The position numbers were made by a program, and so were the translations under genes. The notes under the pieces are model-generated. The model ran no database searches, had not been told where the DNA came from, and saw only the letters and a program-made list of their open reading frames with translations. A DNA stretch of 64,000 nt, from the NCBI GenBank assembly GCA_002786025.1, contig NHNW01000052.1:1-64000 (forward strand), in the 5' to 3' direction. Below, in pieces: positions 1 through 13,400 of this stretch. This DNA is from Zasmidium citrigriseum (lineage: Eukaryota; Ascomycota; Dothideomycetes; Mycosphaerellales; Mycosphaerellaceae). How positions within the stretch are numbered: the first letter of the stretch is position 1; each line of letters opens with the position of its first letter.

Positions 1-2600
1 AAGCCTATATCGAGGATAGGCGAGCTATTCTTATCGCGGTTAGCTATATCTTCTAGTATATCGCGGTCTTTATAGCGGTATAGCTCCCTATTCTACGTAA
101 GGATATCTATAATAGCGATAGAAGAGTAGGTCTTACCCGCACCTATATCTATAGTATTAATAACCTATTCTTAGCTAAGTACGAGTCTCTTAAGTATCTA
201 GGCGACGACGTATAGTTAGTAGGGTTTAAGGCCCTTACGGAAGTTCTAGCTGTCCTATATACACCTCGATAGTAGGTTATCGTCCTTAGGATTAAAGCTA
301 AAGAAGGGATAGACTATATCCTTCTAGAATATTAGATCTATCTAATAAAGCGCCTTAGTTAACACCTTAGCCTCTCCGTCGGATAACTACCTAGATAGCT
401 ACTTTACTTTAATCGGCGGCCCTACTAGAGGTAGCTAGCTAGTATTAAATATCGAGTAGTCCTTTAATAGTCGCGCGACTAGTACTTCCTTACTAATATA
501 CCTTAGGTAATAGCTAAACTTCTCGTTAAGCGTATATTCCTCTAGCGAATCTATTACGATCTTCTAAAGCTTCTTCTATAGCTTCTTTACCTCCTTATCT
601 ACTATAGGCGTAGACGGTAGCTATTCTATAGGCTTTAACGCCGCGGATACTATAGACTTTAACGCCGCGGGTTCCGTAGACTTTAACGCCGCGGGTATTA
701 CTAATACTAGTAGCTCTAGTACTACTAGCTTTAGCGCCGCGGGAACCTCTAGTACGCTATTAATAGTTAGCGTAGGTCCTACTAGCGGCTAAGTCGATAT
801 TAACGCTAAGGTATCCCCTACTTAACTAGCGGTATTTAGGTTAGTCGGGAACTTAGGTAAGGTATCGAATAGCGAGACCGTACCGTTAGTATTAGTAGTA
901 GGAGGGGACTCTCTCGCGCGAGGAATAAGTAGGAGTAAGCCTATTAATAAAGTCTACGTACGAAGCGATAAGGCGGGCGAATCTATTCTAAAATTACTAG
1001 TCTCTATATTCTATCGTCGCTACCTAAGCCGTCTCTTTATAAGTAGTAAGATATCGTATAGGTCGTCTTCTTCGGCCGCGCTATTCGTACTATCGTATTC
1101 CTCTTTATCGTCGATATTTTCTATACGACGCGGTTCCGTAAATATACCCCGGCTACTACCGAATATAGCTTACTATTAGAAGAGGGGGGATAGGAGTACT
1201 AATATCCGGTTCTAGTTATCGCGGAAGGCGATAAAAGCGAGAAGGTCTTCTTATTCTATACTAGGATTAAGATTATTATAGAGGTCGTTTAGTATCGCTA
1301 CGATATTACTAGTATTTAGGACGGCGACCTTATATAACGTTAGTAAGATATAGAATATTATCTAATCCTCGCCTATATCGTAGGCTTCCGAGTTAAAAAG
1401 GTTAGTATAAAGTATAGGCTTACGTAGGACGTAGAACTAAGTAATACCGATCTTCTTAGAAGTAAAGCGCTAGATATTATTGTCCCTAAGCTCTAGAGTT
1501 ACTACGAGTAAGTTAAGGTCTTAAAGTAGCGTCTTTTCGACTTAGTATACGATCTAGCCTCTAAGATTAAGCCTCCTATACTTGTTAGTTCTCGTAACAA
1601 TCTCTAACTAGTTCTCTAATTCGAACCTACTACTAAAGTTAGGCGTTAGGGTAGGTAGTACGGCTAACGTAGGTACTAGAGTAGATCCGTTACGTCTAGG
1701 GTAAGGACCTTTAGAGCCGGGTTTAGATATAGATATTACGAAGGAGATCTAGTACTAGGTTAAAGTCTTATAACTTAAAGGGGGGATAGTAAAGTCTCTA
1801 GACTAAATACGACTAGTATCCTAGTAGAAGTAGCTATCTCTTAGCTATTATAGTCTCGTACGGGCTATACTACTATCGTTATAGAATAGCTCTAGGTTCT
1901 ACTCGTATAGCTACTTCTCGAGAATAGCGCGCTCTTTCTTAGCGTTATAGAATAGAGAGTTATAGATATTCTAATTAGGTATTCTAGTAGGCTTTAACTA
2001 TAGAAATAAGGCGATAGTATCGATATATATATCCTATATATCCTTCGCTTTATCTAGCGTCTAGCCTTAGAGGGTACGATACGTCTCGTAGAGCCTATTA
2101 GATTTACGCTCTAAGAACTCGCGAAGAGTCTTCTTAGTCTATTTTAAGGGCTCGATACCGAATAGATTTAAGGGCGCTATATTAGCGAGCGTAGACGATA
2201 GCGGGGCGGATAAGGGTAAGACTATACTAATATTAGTTAGAGACGAGACGGAACCGTTTCGTATAAGACGGGTATAATATACGCTCTTAGATTAATTATT
2301 ATAGTAGCGGCGGTACCGCTAGGTTAACTACGAGGGCCTACGACTTAATAAACGCTAGGCGCGTACGGCGGCGGCTTCCCTTTTAAATATAAGAAAGTAA
2401 ATCGTATAGTAAGACTAGAAATCGTATCGCTATTAGTATTAATAGTAGTAGGCGGGATAGTAGAGTAGCGGGTATTATTTTAGCGGCGTTTACTCGCTTA
2501 TCTAAGCGAGGTGCGCCGATAAATATCCCTAGGCGGGGTTATTAGGAGGGGTTAAAGATTAAGAGCAGCGTAAAGGCTAGCGCGCCGTTAAATTAAGCGC
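1..2600 (-). pseudogene. SNF2-type helicase-like relic, copy A (3' part off the window)
   Basis: Minus-strand translation ignoring RIP stops gives LKPYQLYVVAQIL, then VINTIDIGAGKT, then YSSIAIIDIL. This fits the Q-like motif and Walker A region (motif I) of SNF2-family ATPases; GAGKT is encoded at 129-143. Upstream (about 620-760) the same frame reads a short tandem repeat, PAALKS(T/I)x, as a low-complexity linker. The start of the gene should lie near 2.4-2.7 kb, and the rest of the ATPase lies beyond base 1. Interrupting stops are TAG/TAA where Gln or Trp codons are expected, as RIP predicts. SNF2 proteins remodel chromatin or translocate on DNA; which subfamily this one belonged to cannot be judged. 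The limits are approximate. Confidence 0.6.
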
Positions 2601-2778
2601 GGCGTTATATATAGCGTTAAACGTATATATTAACGACTAAGGCGAGTACGTAAGTCGCCCTAAGTAAGCTAAGGTATACTAAACTAATACCTCTAAGAGT
2701 AAGAGCTCTAAAGTAACGGAATTAAATTAGTAATATTCTCGAGATTCGTATATAGCTAGACGTACTTATTTAGGGACG

Positions 2779-2816
2779 GCTTAGGAGTATATAGTCCTAT
2801 TCTTATATAGTATAGG
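2779..2816 (+). repeat. 38-nt boundary repeat, copy A
   Basis: This stretch begins gcttaggagtatatag and matches 9781-9818 at 35 of 38 positions by eye, in the same orientation. It lies just upstream of the presumed 5' end of SNF2-like relic A, as its partner does for relic B. It may mark an element end or a conserved promoter segment of the duplicated unit. Confidence 0.65.
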
Positions 2817-3712
2817 GGGGTGTTAGGATCTAATTATAGCCTCTATCCTACTACTATACTTAACGGCGAGGACGTTTATATCTAATACCGTTTCTTCGTA
2901 CTATATACGGCTCCTACTTATACGGATATACGTGTACGAATTCCCTATATATCCTCTTTATCTCTTATAATATACCTCGTCTCGTAACCGTTTTTTAAGT
3001 AGTAGTACTCGTATCTAATGTAATTCGACGATATTAATACTCTATAATATCGAGGGTACTTATACTTTCTATACTCTATCTATATATAGATATAGATTAT
3101 AATGCCTTATTTAGTAACGTTAATCCCATTAATACGTAGACTCGATCTCGGCTAGTATAGCTAGTCTCGAGATAAGATTATATAGAGACTATACTATAGA
3201 CGATTACTTAGTCTTCGAGATACTTCTTATTATATATAGTTCCTAATCTAATAGTTATACGTATCTCCGGGCGTTCCGTATTAATCCTATTATTTAACGG
3301 GTTAGGTTATAGCTAGACTCTACGTAATATAGTATTCGATATACTATCGATATATTCGGATACTATACTCTTAGATAGCGACGATATAAGTTTTAATACT
3401 ATATACGTAGTATAGTCGGAGTATACGTTCGATAAAATAGACTACGAGACTATTAGTAGTAGAATTCGTACGAGACTTATAGATATCGTTAATGGTCTAA
3501 TAGGTATATAAATCCCTATCTAATCCGCGAGTATATCTACGCTAATCTCTAATATTTAATAAGCGGCTATCGTACGATATATACTAATAGTAGAGTAGAT
3601 ATAATACGTAAGGAGGAGATAATATTATTGTCTAAGAAGGTAACTTCCGTTACTAGATATAGAAACGGAATAGTAGCTCTCCGAGCTAGCCTAATCCGCG
3701 TACCCGCGTCGA

Positions 3713-3742
3713 CTTTACGCGCCGAGTTATAGGCGCGTAAAG
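3713..3742. repeat. 11-bp perfect inverted repeat
   Basis: The arms ctttacgcgcc and ggcgcgtaaag are separated by 8 nt, inside RIP-mutated DNA. It could be a remnant of a terminal inverted repeat or a chance GC-rich hairpin. No gene could be recognised in the surrounding 2,830-5,000 stretch. Confidence 0.5.
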
Positions 3743-4999
3743 TTAACGCCGTATAAGTCCTTCGACGATAATCTATAATACGGTCCTTAATTAACCCCTT
3801 AGCCGTTCTAAAAGAGATAATAAGGTTTAAGAATATAACATTATTAAGGACTTTAATAGTATTATCCGTAGCTAATATATATATACTACTACGACTACTA
3901 CCTTCTATAATCCGGCTCGTCTACCTCTTCTAACTTATAACTAAGTATTATAATAGCGTATCGATCTAGAATAGATATTATATATAAACGGCTAGGTAAA
4001 AAATAAGTCCTTTAACGCTATAAAAAGATATATAGCCTCTCCGACTAGCGTTCGAGGTAAGGCTACTATAAAAAGAGACCTATTTCTAGTCGATCTTAGT
4101 TATAATAAGGTAGAGTACTAAACCTATCTTAGATAGATACGCTTACTTAGTCCGAAGCTACTACCTATATAGCTATATTAGTACTAGAGTAGCTATACTA
4201 TCCTTAAGGCCTAGTTCCTAACGTACTATAACCGTTAGCGACTTCTTATTAGTAGAAGACGAGGTTTTTGGATTTAATCGTTACTATTTAAGCCGGTTAG
4301 ATATTAAAAAGAATAGATAAGGGTAAAGAGAGTATAAAAAAGCGAGGTAGACTAGGTCGAAGAAGCGTATATTAAAGGACGTAGCGGGCCTATCTACTTC
4401 GTAGAGTATAACTATACTATAGCTACGCCTATTTAACGCTACTCAATCGCCTAATTAGCGTATTATAATTAGTAAAAGAGAGGGTAATATACTCGTTTAT
4501 AAAAGTATAGTAGAGTATCCGTTAAGGCAAAATAGTAGAGGTATAGGGGAGTATAAAATTAAAGGCGTATAACGATTATATATCGTATCGTTCGTAGCCT
4601 TATTAATATATCTCTCTTAATAGAGTAAAAAGAGAAAGCCTAGACCTCCTATCGCGCTAATACTCGAGCTTATACCTCCTTTTCCCCTATACTAGAATCG
4701 TTATATTAGGGCGGTTTAGCTATACACCTTTACCCTATATACTATTCGACCTATATAGGGTAGTAATCCTCCTAATTAGTTAATATAGATTTTAGGTTAT
4801 ATATATACCCTATATAGTAATACTATCGTCTATAACGTCGAAGCTCTATAATACTATCTTATAAATTAATATAGTATCGACGTTACTAGCTAGAGTAGCT
4901 TAATAGCGCGCGAAGCTTAGATATTCGCGGCGCGCGGATAGAAATTACGCGGCCGTACTAACACCGTAATAACTTTTCTATACTAAATATTTAACATTT

Positions 5000-7900
5000 A
5001 AAATAAGTATCGTTCGTATTAGTACGTACTATACTTAATCTATATACTTATCCTTCTCTCTCGCTTACTTAAGCCTTTAAGTTATTAAAGACTACCCTCT
5101 AAGACTTATATTGCTTTATTAATACTAGCCTTATCCGAAACTAGTTATATACGCTAACTAGACGAAAGCTCTCCGTCTACTCTACTAGCTAGATAGATTA
5201 GTAACGAGATAGATAGCTAGTAACCTATATATCTACTCCTATATCCTAAGAACTATCTACCTATACGACGATATTAGCTAGAGTAAGGTTAACCTCGACT
5301 CTAAAGTTCGAGATATATCTAACGAGGAGGAAAGGCGTATTATATCGTCCCTCGTTACTAGGCGTTATAGTACGAAACGCTTTAAGCTTACTAATATTAG
5401 TATCTTTAGCTCGCTACCCGCCGTCCTATTCTATTACTATAAAATAACTCGTATCCGATAATATCTCTAGCTCGACTCGATTATTAACTATATATTTAAT
5501 TATAAGTTTAATTAGCTAGAAGTTAAATAGCGTATATACTATAATTATAATCTTACGCTTTCGACCTCTACTAATATCCTACTCGCGGATAGCGCGTATA
5601 ATCCGCTAAATAGTCTTACTACTAGTTATTATATAGAGGTATAGCGTAACCTTATCTAGTAGGCCCGACTAGCTAGGATTATCGCTAATAGCCTCTTTAG
5701 TAATATCGCTAGTCTTAAACTTCGCGCGCTTAGTTAGGTAAGTCTTACGGGCCTTAATCTTCTTCTAGATCTTCTACTAGTCCTTCTTACCGTAGTCTCT
5801 AAGCTCCTTCGCTAATTTGTCGTCTTCGCGCGCCTACGTCGCTAACTCTAGCTATAGTTAGATAATATTCTATTTCTCTACGGTAGCCGAGAAGGCGCTA
5901 AAGTCGTATAAACGCTAATCGCTATTAAAGGTCTCTCGAAGAGTATTAGCGATATCCTATAGCTACTTTATATAGAGGTTAAAGTAGGAGTTCGTCGGGA
6001 AATCGAGATAGGTTTAGGGTTTATTTAGTATATTTAGATCCTATATATCTTACCGGTTAATATAGATAAACGATTACTATAGCTATCGAGTGTATACCTC
6101 TCGCTACTTAGTTATACTTATAAAGACGTTAAGCGTAGGTAGTCTCCTACTATTAGTCTATTTGTCCGCTTCTTTAAGCTTAGCGACGATAACTTACGTA
6201 GGCTAGGCAATTATACCCTATATAGTATTTACTACTATATCCCTCGTCTAGCTAACTACCTAGGGTTTTAGCGAGACTATCTTCTAATTATCGGTATTAT
6301 TAGAGTAGCGATTTAGTATAGCTACTTTATATATAGGATACGAGATAGTCGGGTCTATCTTATCTTAGATATTATAATACCGTATCGTAGTAGCTAATAT
6401 AATAGGGAAGACGTAGGTAGGCCGTAAAGCTAGAGTAGAGCTAATACTAATAAGAGATAGAAATCCTAGTAGAGTACTAAGTATCTTCGTAAAGACCTAA
6501 CTATAAGACTTAATTAAGTAGAATTCGTTAATAATAGCGGTACCGTAGACGCCGTCGATTAGTCTAGGCTCCTCTTCGCTAGTCGAATAATCTATTGTCG
6601 TAATAAACTTATAGGCGCTATCCTTAGAAGTAATAATAATATTATCGCCGTACTATAGTATAGCCCTCCGTACTAGTTAGCCTACCGTATTAATAGAGAT
6701 ATTTATACTATATATCGCTCGAATCCTAACTCGACTATTCTCGTCGACTCTATCCGAAAGGCCCTTAGTATATTCTCGTATCTTAGGCGTCTCGTACTCT
6801 TATAGTAGCGAACTAGTCTAATAATATACCTAGAACTTTATATACTTAGATATCTATAGTTCTAGGTTCTTATTAACCGCGATAATAATAAAACGGGTTT
6901 AAGGCTCGCTATACTTTAAAATATCCTTAATCTATTAACGCGGACTATAGATTTTAGACGCTATAAGTAGAGTTATACCTAGGTAAACGACTAGCTCGTA
7001 TTCCGTTAGAAATCCGATATTATAGCGTCTTACGTAACTATCGTCTCTAATTACCTTATCCTCTAGAAGTATATTAGAAGTAAAGCTATACTATACCCTA
7101 TTTAGAGTAAGGATCTTTATTACTAATACTATAACGTAGATCTTATTAGACCCTAGTTCTATATCTATAATAACTAATAGCTAGCTATAAGCTAGTATAC
7201 TAAGTATCTAGGTAGCGATATATATTTAGTATAGGCGGATACTCGTTATCGTAGTCTAGCCTATAATAAAATATACCGACTCTAGATTATCGTCGTCTAG
7301 GTTAAAGCCGAAGAAAGGGTAGACCTTCTCGCGCTAGAACTTAGGATCTATCTAATAAAGCGCTTTCGTTATAACCCTAGGTTCTCTAGTCTCTAGGCGC
7401 CTAGATAGCTATTCTACTTTAATAGGTAGCTTCGATAAGGGTAGAGCGCTAGTATCGAATATCGGCTTCTCCTTAAGTATTCGTATTATTAGTATAGTAC
7501 TACTAATATATTAGAGATATTAGGCGAACTCCTTACTAAATCGCTATTCGCTTAGCGACTTAACTTCGAACTACCTAAGTACTCGTATAAACGGACGATC
7601 CTCCTTTAATACTACGTATCTCGTAGACTTTAATACCGCTAGATTAGTAGACTTTAACGCCGCGCCTCTCGCGGACCTTAACGCCGCTAGATTAGTAGGC
7701 TTTAACGCCGCGGATACTATAAGCTATAACTATATAGGTGTAACTAACTATAACCGCGCGAGAGTAGTTAATACGCCGTTAATTATTAGCGCGGGAGATA
7801 CTATTAATTATATCGTATCTAACGCCGCTCTATCCCCTTTTCGACTAGTACTATTCCTATAGTTTAGGATATAAGGATCTATAGTCGCGGTACCTACCGT

Positions 7901-9760
7901 AGTTATTATACGTATTCTAGGATATTAATCTTACTAAAGAGGGCGTCGAGGGGTTAGAGAAGTCGAGAACGTCCGCCTAACTAAAGTAATTTAGTATAGT
8001 ACTAGGTCTAGTCGTTCGTCTTCGTCTAGAAGTAGTATTAGCTCGTCTATATTAAGTTAAGTTAACTCGCGGATATCCTCTATAGATATATCGTCTTCTC
8101 TAAAGTTAAAGTAATTTCTAAATCTTTCGAATTTAGTCCGCTAGGTTCTAATATAGTATAAGAGTCTACGTATTATATTATATTCTATATTCGATACTAT
8201 AAAAGCGGCTATATTTCGATCCTAAATATATAGATCTAGAAGGCGGTATAAATCGTTTAGTATAGCCCGGATATAGCTACTATTTTAGACGGGGATAGCG
8301 TTTCTAGTCTAGTTAATATAGAATAGAGTATAATCGGCTAGTATATAGATAGCTTTAGTATTAAATAAATCGGTAGACGTTATCCTTTTAGTAGGGTTAA
8401 AGAACTATAAGATACTAATCTAGCTAGAATATCGCTACTAAATAATTTCGCCCTCGAACTCTAGTAGTAGTATAATAAGGTTATAATCGAGGAGTATAGG
8501 CTTTATAGACTAAGCTAGTATTTCGCTCTACTTACTTAGCTAACTACGCTTACGGCTACTCGTAGTTATCTCTCTAAAGTTTATATCTATCCCTAAACTA
8601 CTAATAGACCGTAGAACGATAGTATTACTAGCTAACGACGTCGTTAAGGGTCGTCGTAATATTAGAGTATAGAAGCGATTACTTAAACCGTTACTAGTAG
8701 TAGACGGACGGCTACTAGTTAGTAGTATCTAGCGGGTAGTCTCCTCCTTAATAAGGATATTCTCTTTACGGCGCTCTTTACTACGGATAAAGGCTAACTA
8801 CGCCTAGATAATTGTCTTATACTTAGGACGCTCGTAGTTAGGATAATCCGCTAACTAAGTAGAATCCTATCTAAATAAGCTATCCTATAGCTATATTAGT
8901 CTCTTCTAGGTAGAGTCGCTATAGCTAAAGAATAGATATAGGTACTTCTCGTATAGTTTATTCTCGGCTATTATACGCGGATCGTTAGCTAGTAAAGAAG
9001 ACGTATAGTATAGAAGCGATATATTCGCTCCGCCGCCGTATCTACCTAATATATCTCTAGTAATATCGTATATATCGGTAAATTCTATATTAGTCTATCC
9101 GAATATAGCGCGATACGTCCGCGGATATAAATTATTATTACCCTTAAGGAAAGCTATCTAAGTAGCGTAGTTCTAATTTTAGGGAGGATTCCGAAAACTA
9201 GATAGATAGCTACTACTCTATATAGAACTTATAATAGGCGACGGCGGAGTTTAATAGGATAACTAAGGAATAGACTATACTTCTATTAGTTCTAGTCGAA
9301 GTAATAGGCCTACGATTAAAACGGTCGAGATATACTAGTTTAGTTACTTTCTTATTAGAGCGGCGGACGCGCCTACTAGGAAAGGGAGAATACGACTAGA
9401 TAGATAGTATCGCTAGAAGATAGCGGCGTTATTATAGTAGTAGCGAATACGTAATATAATCGCCGAATAGAATAAGGGTCGAGATATCTAATAGCGATAG
9501 GCGTAATATATATAATTAGGTATTATATTAGTAAGCTATTTACCTAAACAAAATAAAACATAGTATATACTAAGCCCCGCGCGGGTAGGTACGTAAAAGG
9601 CTTAACGGCGCGCGAGAAAGTAAGTATACGCCGCGTAAAGTAAGTAACGCCGCCCTAACTCTAGCCGTATATATAACGGGCTCGAGTAAGCTAATAGATA
9701 GCTTAATTATGCGATTAGTAGAATTTCTTAAGTAGCTATAATAAGAGTAGGGCATATACT
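5000..9760 (-). pseudogene. SNF2-type helicase-like relic, copy B
   Basis: This second, longer copy has the same orientation as copy A. Shared features include the AALKS-like repeat (about 7,630-7,720), the segment between it and the ATPase start, and the Walker A region (about 7,105-7,175), where the loop now reads LGSNKIY and is degraded. At 6,484-6,543 the minus strand reads TAIINEFYLIKSYS. I take this as the SNF2 motif II (DEAH-like box followed by xIK) with RIP-type changes D to N and H to Y. The C-terminal helicase half should fall between about 5,000 and 6,400, but I could not name its motifs. Limits are approximate: the right end is set by the boundary repeat at 9,781 and the left end by loss of recognisable reading. 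Confidence 0.58.
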
Positions 9761-9780
9761 AGCTTACTTACTAAGGGATA

Positions 9781-9818
9781 GCTTAGGAGTATATAGTTCT
9801 ACTCTTATATCGTATAGG
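9781..9818 (+). repeat. 38-nt boundary repeat, copy B
   Basis: This is the partner of 2779-2816 (35 of 38 identical). Similarity resumes a little further on, with atcctactactatact in both flanks, so the duplicated unit extends beyond the motif. Confidence 0.65.
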
Positions 9819-10173
9819 AGAATCTAGGACGTAGTCCCTTCGGATATCCTACTACTATACTAGCCCCTAGAGACAGCTATATCTAAGTCTGTTTTATTAA
9901 GCCGAAATAGATACTAGCCTCTATAGATATATTTATATCCTCGCTCTTAAGCTAGACTCTACTATATACTATCTAAAATCGTAGCCGTTTATCGTTCTTT
10001 TCGCCGTCTTAGTATAAATCTAGTAAGATATAGGCTTCGTACTCGAAGGCGGGTATAGGTATTAGTAGAGAAGGTATTAGCTACGGTTATTATATATAGC
10101 GCGTCTACGAAGGACGTAATATTATTACTAAGTATAAACGGTCCGCCTACGGTAAAAGCCCCGATTAGACAAT

Positions 10174-10202
10174 ATTAACCCTAAGAAACCCTTAGGGTTA
10201 AT
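10174..10202. repeat. 12-bp inverted repeat containing one telomere-like hexamer per arm
   Basis: The arms attaaccctaag and cttagggttaat flank a 5-nt loop. Further out, cgattag and ctaatcg extend the symmetry after short interruptions. One CCCTAA and one TTAGGG unit occur, which is far too little for a telomere tract. It may be the tip of a small inverted-repeat element. Confidence 0.5.
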
Positions 10203-11989
10203 AGAAATTACTCTAATCGAAGAGACTATACTATCTATAGTCGAGTCTAGATAGATACACGTATCTTTTCTCGTTAGTATAGTATAAGAAACCGAACTTA
10301 TTAATATTAGTAGCCTTATTAACCCTAGAAACGTTAGTCTCTACGAGTTATAGGCGTTTAATCTATAGTACTACGCTTTTAGATATATAGATTGTTCCGA
10401 CTACCTTAGAAATAATATACTAGGAGAATTAGATAAGTATAGAAAGGGAGTAAAAAGACTAAGGATTATAGAGTTTCTTCCGATTTCAACCTATCTACGC
10501 TAGTAAGACTAAAGTAGATATAGAGTCTAATACTAGTACGAATAGTAAGATCGTTCTAAGAGATTGTCTATAATAAGGTTAAGAGTAGTAAAAAGTCGCT
10601 ATAGTATCTTTCTCTATCTCCTTCTCTTACTAGTAGAAAGCGAGACTATTAGTTTTAACAATATATACTTAATATAGTTATATATAATAAAACGTAGCCC
10701 TATTAACGTTATAAAAAGATATAGAGGCTAACTCTTTAACGGAAGGATTTAAATAGATATATATATCTATAGTCTCTCGCCTACTAATTAGACTATAAGG
10801 ATATAGCGATAACTACGAGCGTCTAGTAACTCTAAAACCCGGAGCCTCTTCTAGTCGGTTATTCGTTTCGTTAGTATAGATAGACTTATTAAAATAGTTA
10901 TACGGGCGCCTAGAGCTATAAGACTATAAGGTACCTATTAACGAAACGTATAACTAACTATAAGAGGCACTATAAGTTAGAGCTACTAAACGCTCGTATC
11001 TCTAGTACGTCCTTATAGGCTAATAGTCCTTCTTTTGCCTTCTAACTACTTAAAACTATTTATTTTTAGACGTCCCTAAGTTATTAAGTTATACGTAGCG
11101 AATTAAGACGATTACTACTAAGAGAATTAATAGGCGGATAAGTTAAATAAACACCTAGCTAAGCTAGAAACCTTTTATATATCGAATAGTATACTATATT
11201 AGCTTATTATCTACTATAGCGAGCTTATCTTTAGTACTAATTTGAAACCGTTATAGCCCTTTCGAACTATAAACGCCTAAAGCTAATTAATTACGCCTTC
11301 TAGTATAGTAACCTATATCTATAAAGCGCGGAATTCTATAATATTAACTTCGTTCGGCTATTCTACCTTAATAACTAAAGACGACGTAGGCGAGTTATTA
11401 ATAATAGCGTAGTAGGGACGTAGCTATAGAGTCTTTCTACCTCTTATATAAACGCGACGGAGGGACGGTAGTATAACGCTTCGTCGTAGTCGAATAGGAG
11501 TAGTTATCTAAATTATAGTAGGAGGCGGGTTACTATTAGACTCTAAACTAAGCAAATCTACGACCCGAGCGTTAGTATATTAATACTAGTAATACGTTAG
11601 TTTAGTTATATTACTTAGTAAGTATTTAAAATCGATATATAACTTACTAGTATAATAAAGGGTCGTTTAGATAGATAATACGAATATTAGTACTAAGTTA
11701 GTATAGGTATTAATAGAGAAGATAGATAGCGCGCTATAAAGTTCGAGCTTAATATAGTATATAGGCCGCGTAAACGCGAGTTTACGCGGGGATTCGCGCT
11801 AAAACTCGATACTAGTCCTATTTAAGTAGAGGTAAACAATATATATCCGCGCGATCCTATTCTATAATAAGCTCTTACTCGCGCCTAATACTACCTCTTC
11901 TACGTCCTCTACTTACTACTCGATTCCCTTCCTAGCTAACCCTATTATTTACTATATAAGCGTTAATAGCCGTAGCTCGTCTATAATAT

Positions 11990-13400
11990 ATAATAGCTAA
12001 TACCTTACTCCGTATTATCTACTCTAACGACTCTAACGACTATATCGACGACGAATTATTCGTTAATAACGGAAGAGACTCTAATATTAATAACGAGTTA
12101 GAGGGTAAAACCGAGGACGAGCTTATCTATAGTCGTATCGCCTCTATAGTCCGAGTAACTAACGTCTATATATATTAGTAACTAGCTTATTAGCGTACGA
12201 CTAATCGAATTATAGGTCTACGAAGGTTATAGTCGATAGAAGCGTAAGTATTAGTCTTCTAGATAGTTATCTCGCCTAGCTAATACGTAACACTCGTAAC
12301 GAGATAGCCTAAGAATAAAGAAATATAAGGCTAGCGGTCGTAACTAGTATTTATCGTAAAGTAGCGTTCTATCTATAGATACTATAGCACTATTAACCGC
12401 GACTAGTTAAAAGATACGTAAATAGCGTCTAGAGCCCTACTAGTAATATATCTACGACGAGGTTTAGATAGAGTTATATACTACTCTTCTCCGAGGCGAA
12501 TAGAGCTTTAATACTATAATAGTACTACTCGAAAACGACGTTAACTTTATTAATATAATCGTTCGATAATAGTAAGATATCTGGAATACTAAGGCTAAGA
12601 TCGAAGGTAATATTAAATAGATACTAAAGAAGCTAGATAGTAAATATATAGTTATAGTATATTTAATATCGCTACTATAGTATAGAACTAACGATATATA
12701 AACCTAGTTTCGAGATAGGATATATTAGTATCGGAATAACGTAAACGATAAGATTAAAGATAGGATACTTACTAAGGCCGTATTTCGAGAAAAGACTCTA
12801 GTATAATAAGAATAGGTAGTAAAGTAGCTAGATAATAGCGCCTCGTTCGAATACCTACCTAGAAAACTAGTATATATAGCTACTAATATAGTAGGGCCTA
12901 CTAACGGAAGTAATAGTAAGCTCGATATTTAACGCCGCTAATTATCGACTATATTAATTATACTTTCTATTTAGGTAAGGGTATTAGCGACTAAATCTAT
13001 ACTCGGCTACGATAGTAAACTATTAACGAGTTTATACTACTATTAGTCGTTACGATAATATATATCTAGTTACGGAGGTTTAAGCGTAGCCCTATACGTC
13101 CGATTATAAAAGGTATCGTATAAGAGAAGTTTAACTTAAGTAAGGCTAATATCTATTTAGTAATAAAGAGAAATAGATAGAATATATACCCTACCTAGTA
13201 GAGATAGACGATCTTAGCTAAGGTAACGAGGCGAGTCTTTAGTAAGGTAGACGCGGATATTTACGAATAGGAAGAAGGCGATATCGACTACGCCGCTATC
13301 TAGCGGGTAACTACTCTCGATACCCTTAACGACTTCCTTAGTATAGACTAAGAAGTCGACTAAGCCCCGCTAACGGTATTAGAGATAACCGCCTATAGTA
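11990..13400 (+). pseudogene. RIP-decayed coding relic, unrecognised
   Basis: From about 12,011 the plus strand is open for some 55 codons, with an acidic Asn/Asp/Glu-rich stretch (for example DSNDYIDDELFVNN). It then continues as plausible protein sequence interrupted only by TAG/TAA of the kind RIP makes from Gln or Trp codons, to roughly 13,370. It runs opposite to the neighbouring chromovirus relic, so it is probably a different element or a captured gene. I recognise no domain. The many Asn codons may be former Asp codons. Confidence 0.4.

Noticed and set aside
9570..9755. 61-codon minus-strand ORF in the RIP island
   Set aside because: A chance survivor of stop-rich mutated sequence; no conserved character.
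10174..10202. Telomeric repeat
   Set aside because: Only one hexamer per arm of a palindrome; no tandem tract.
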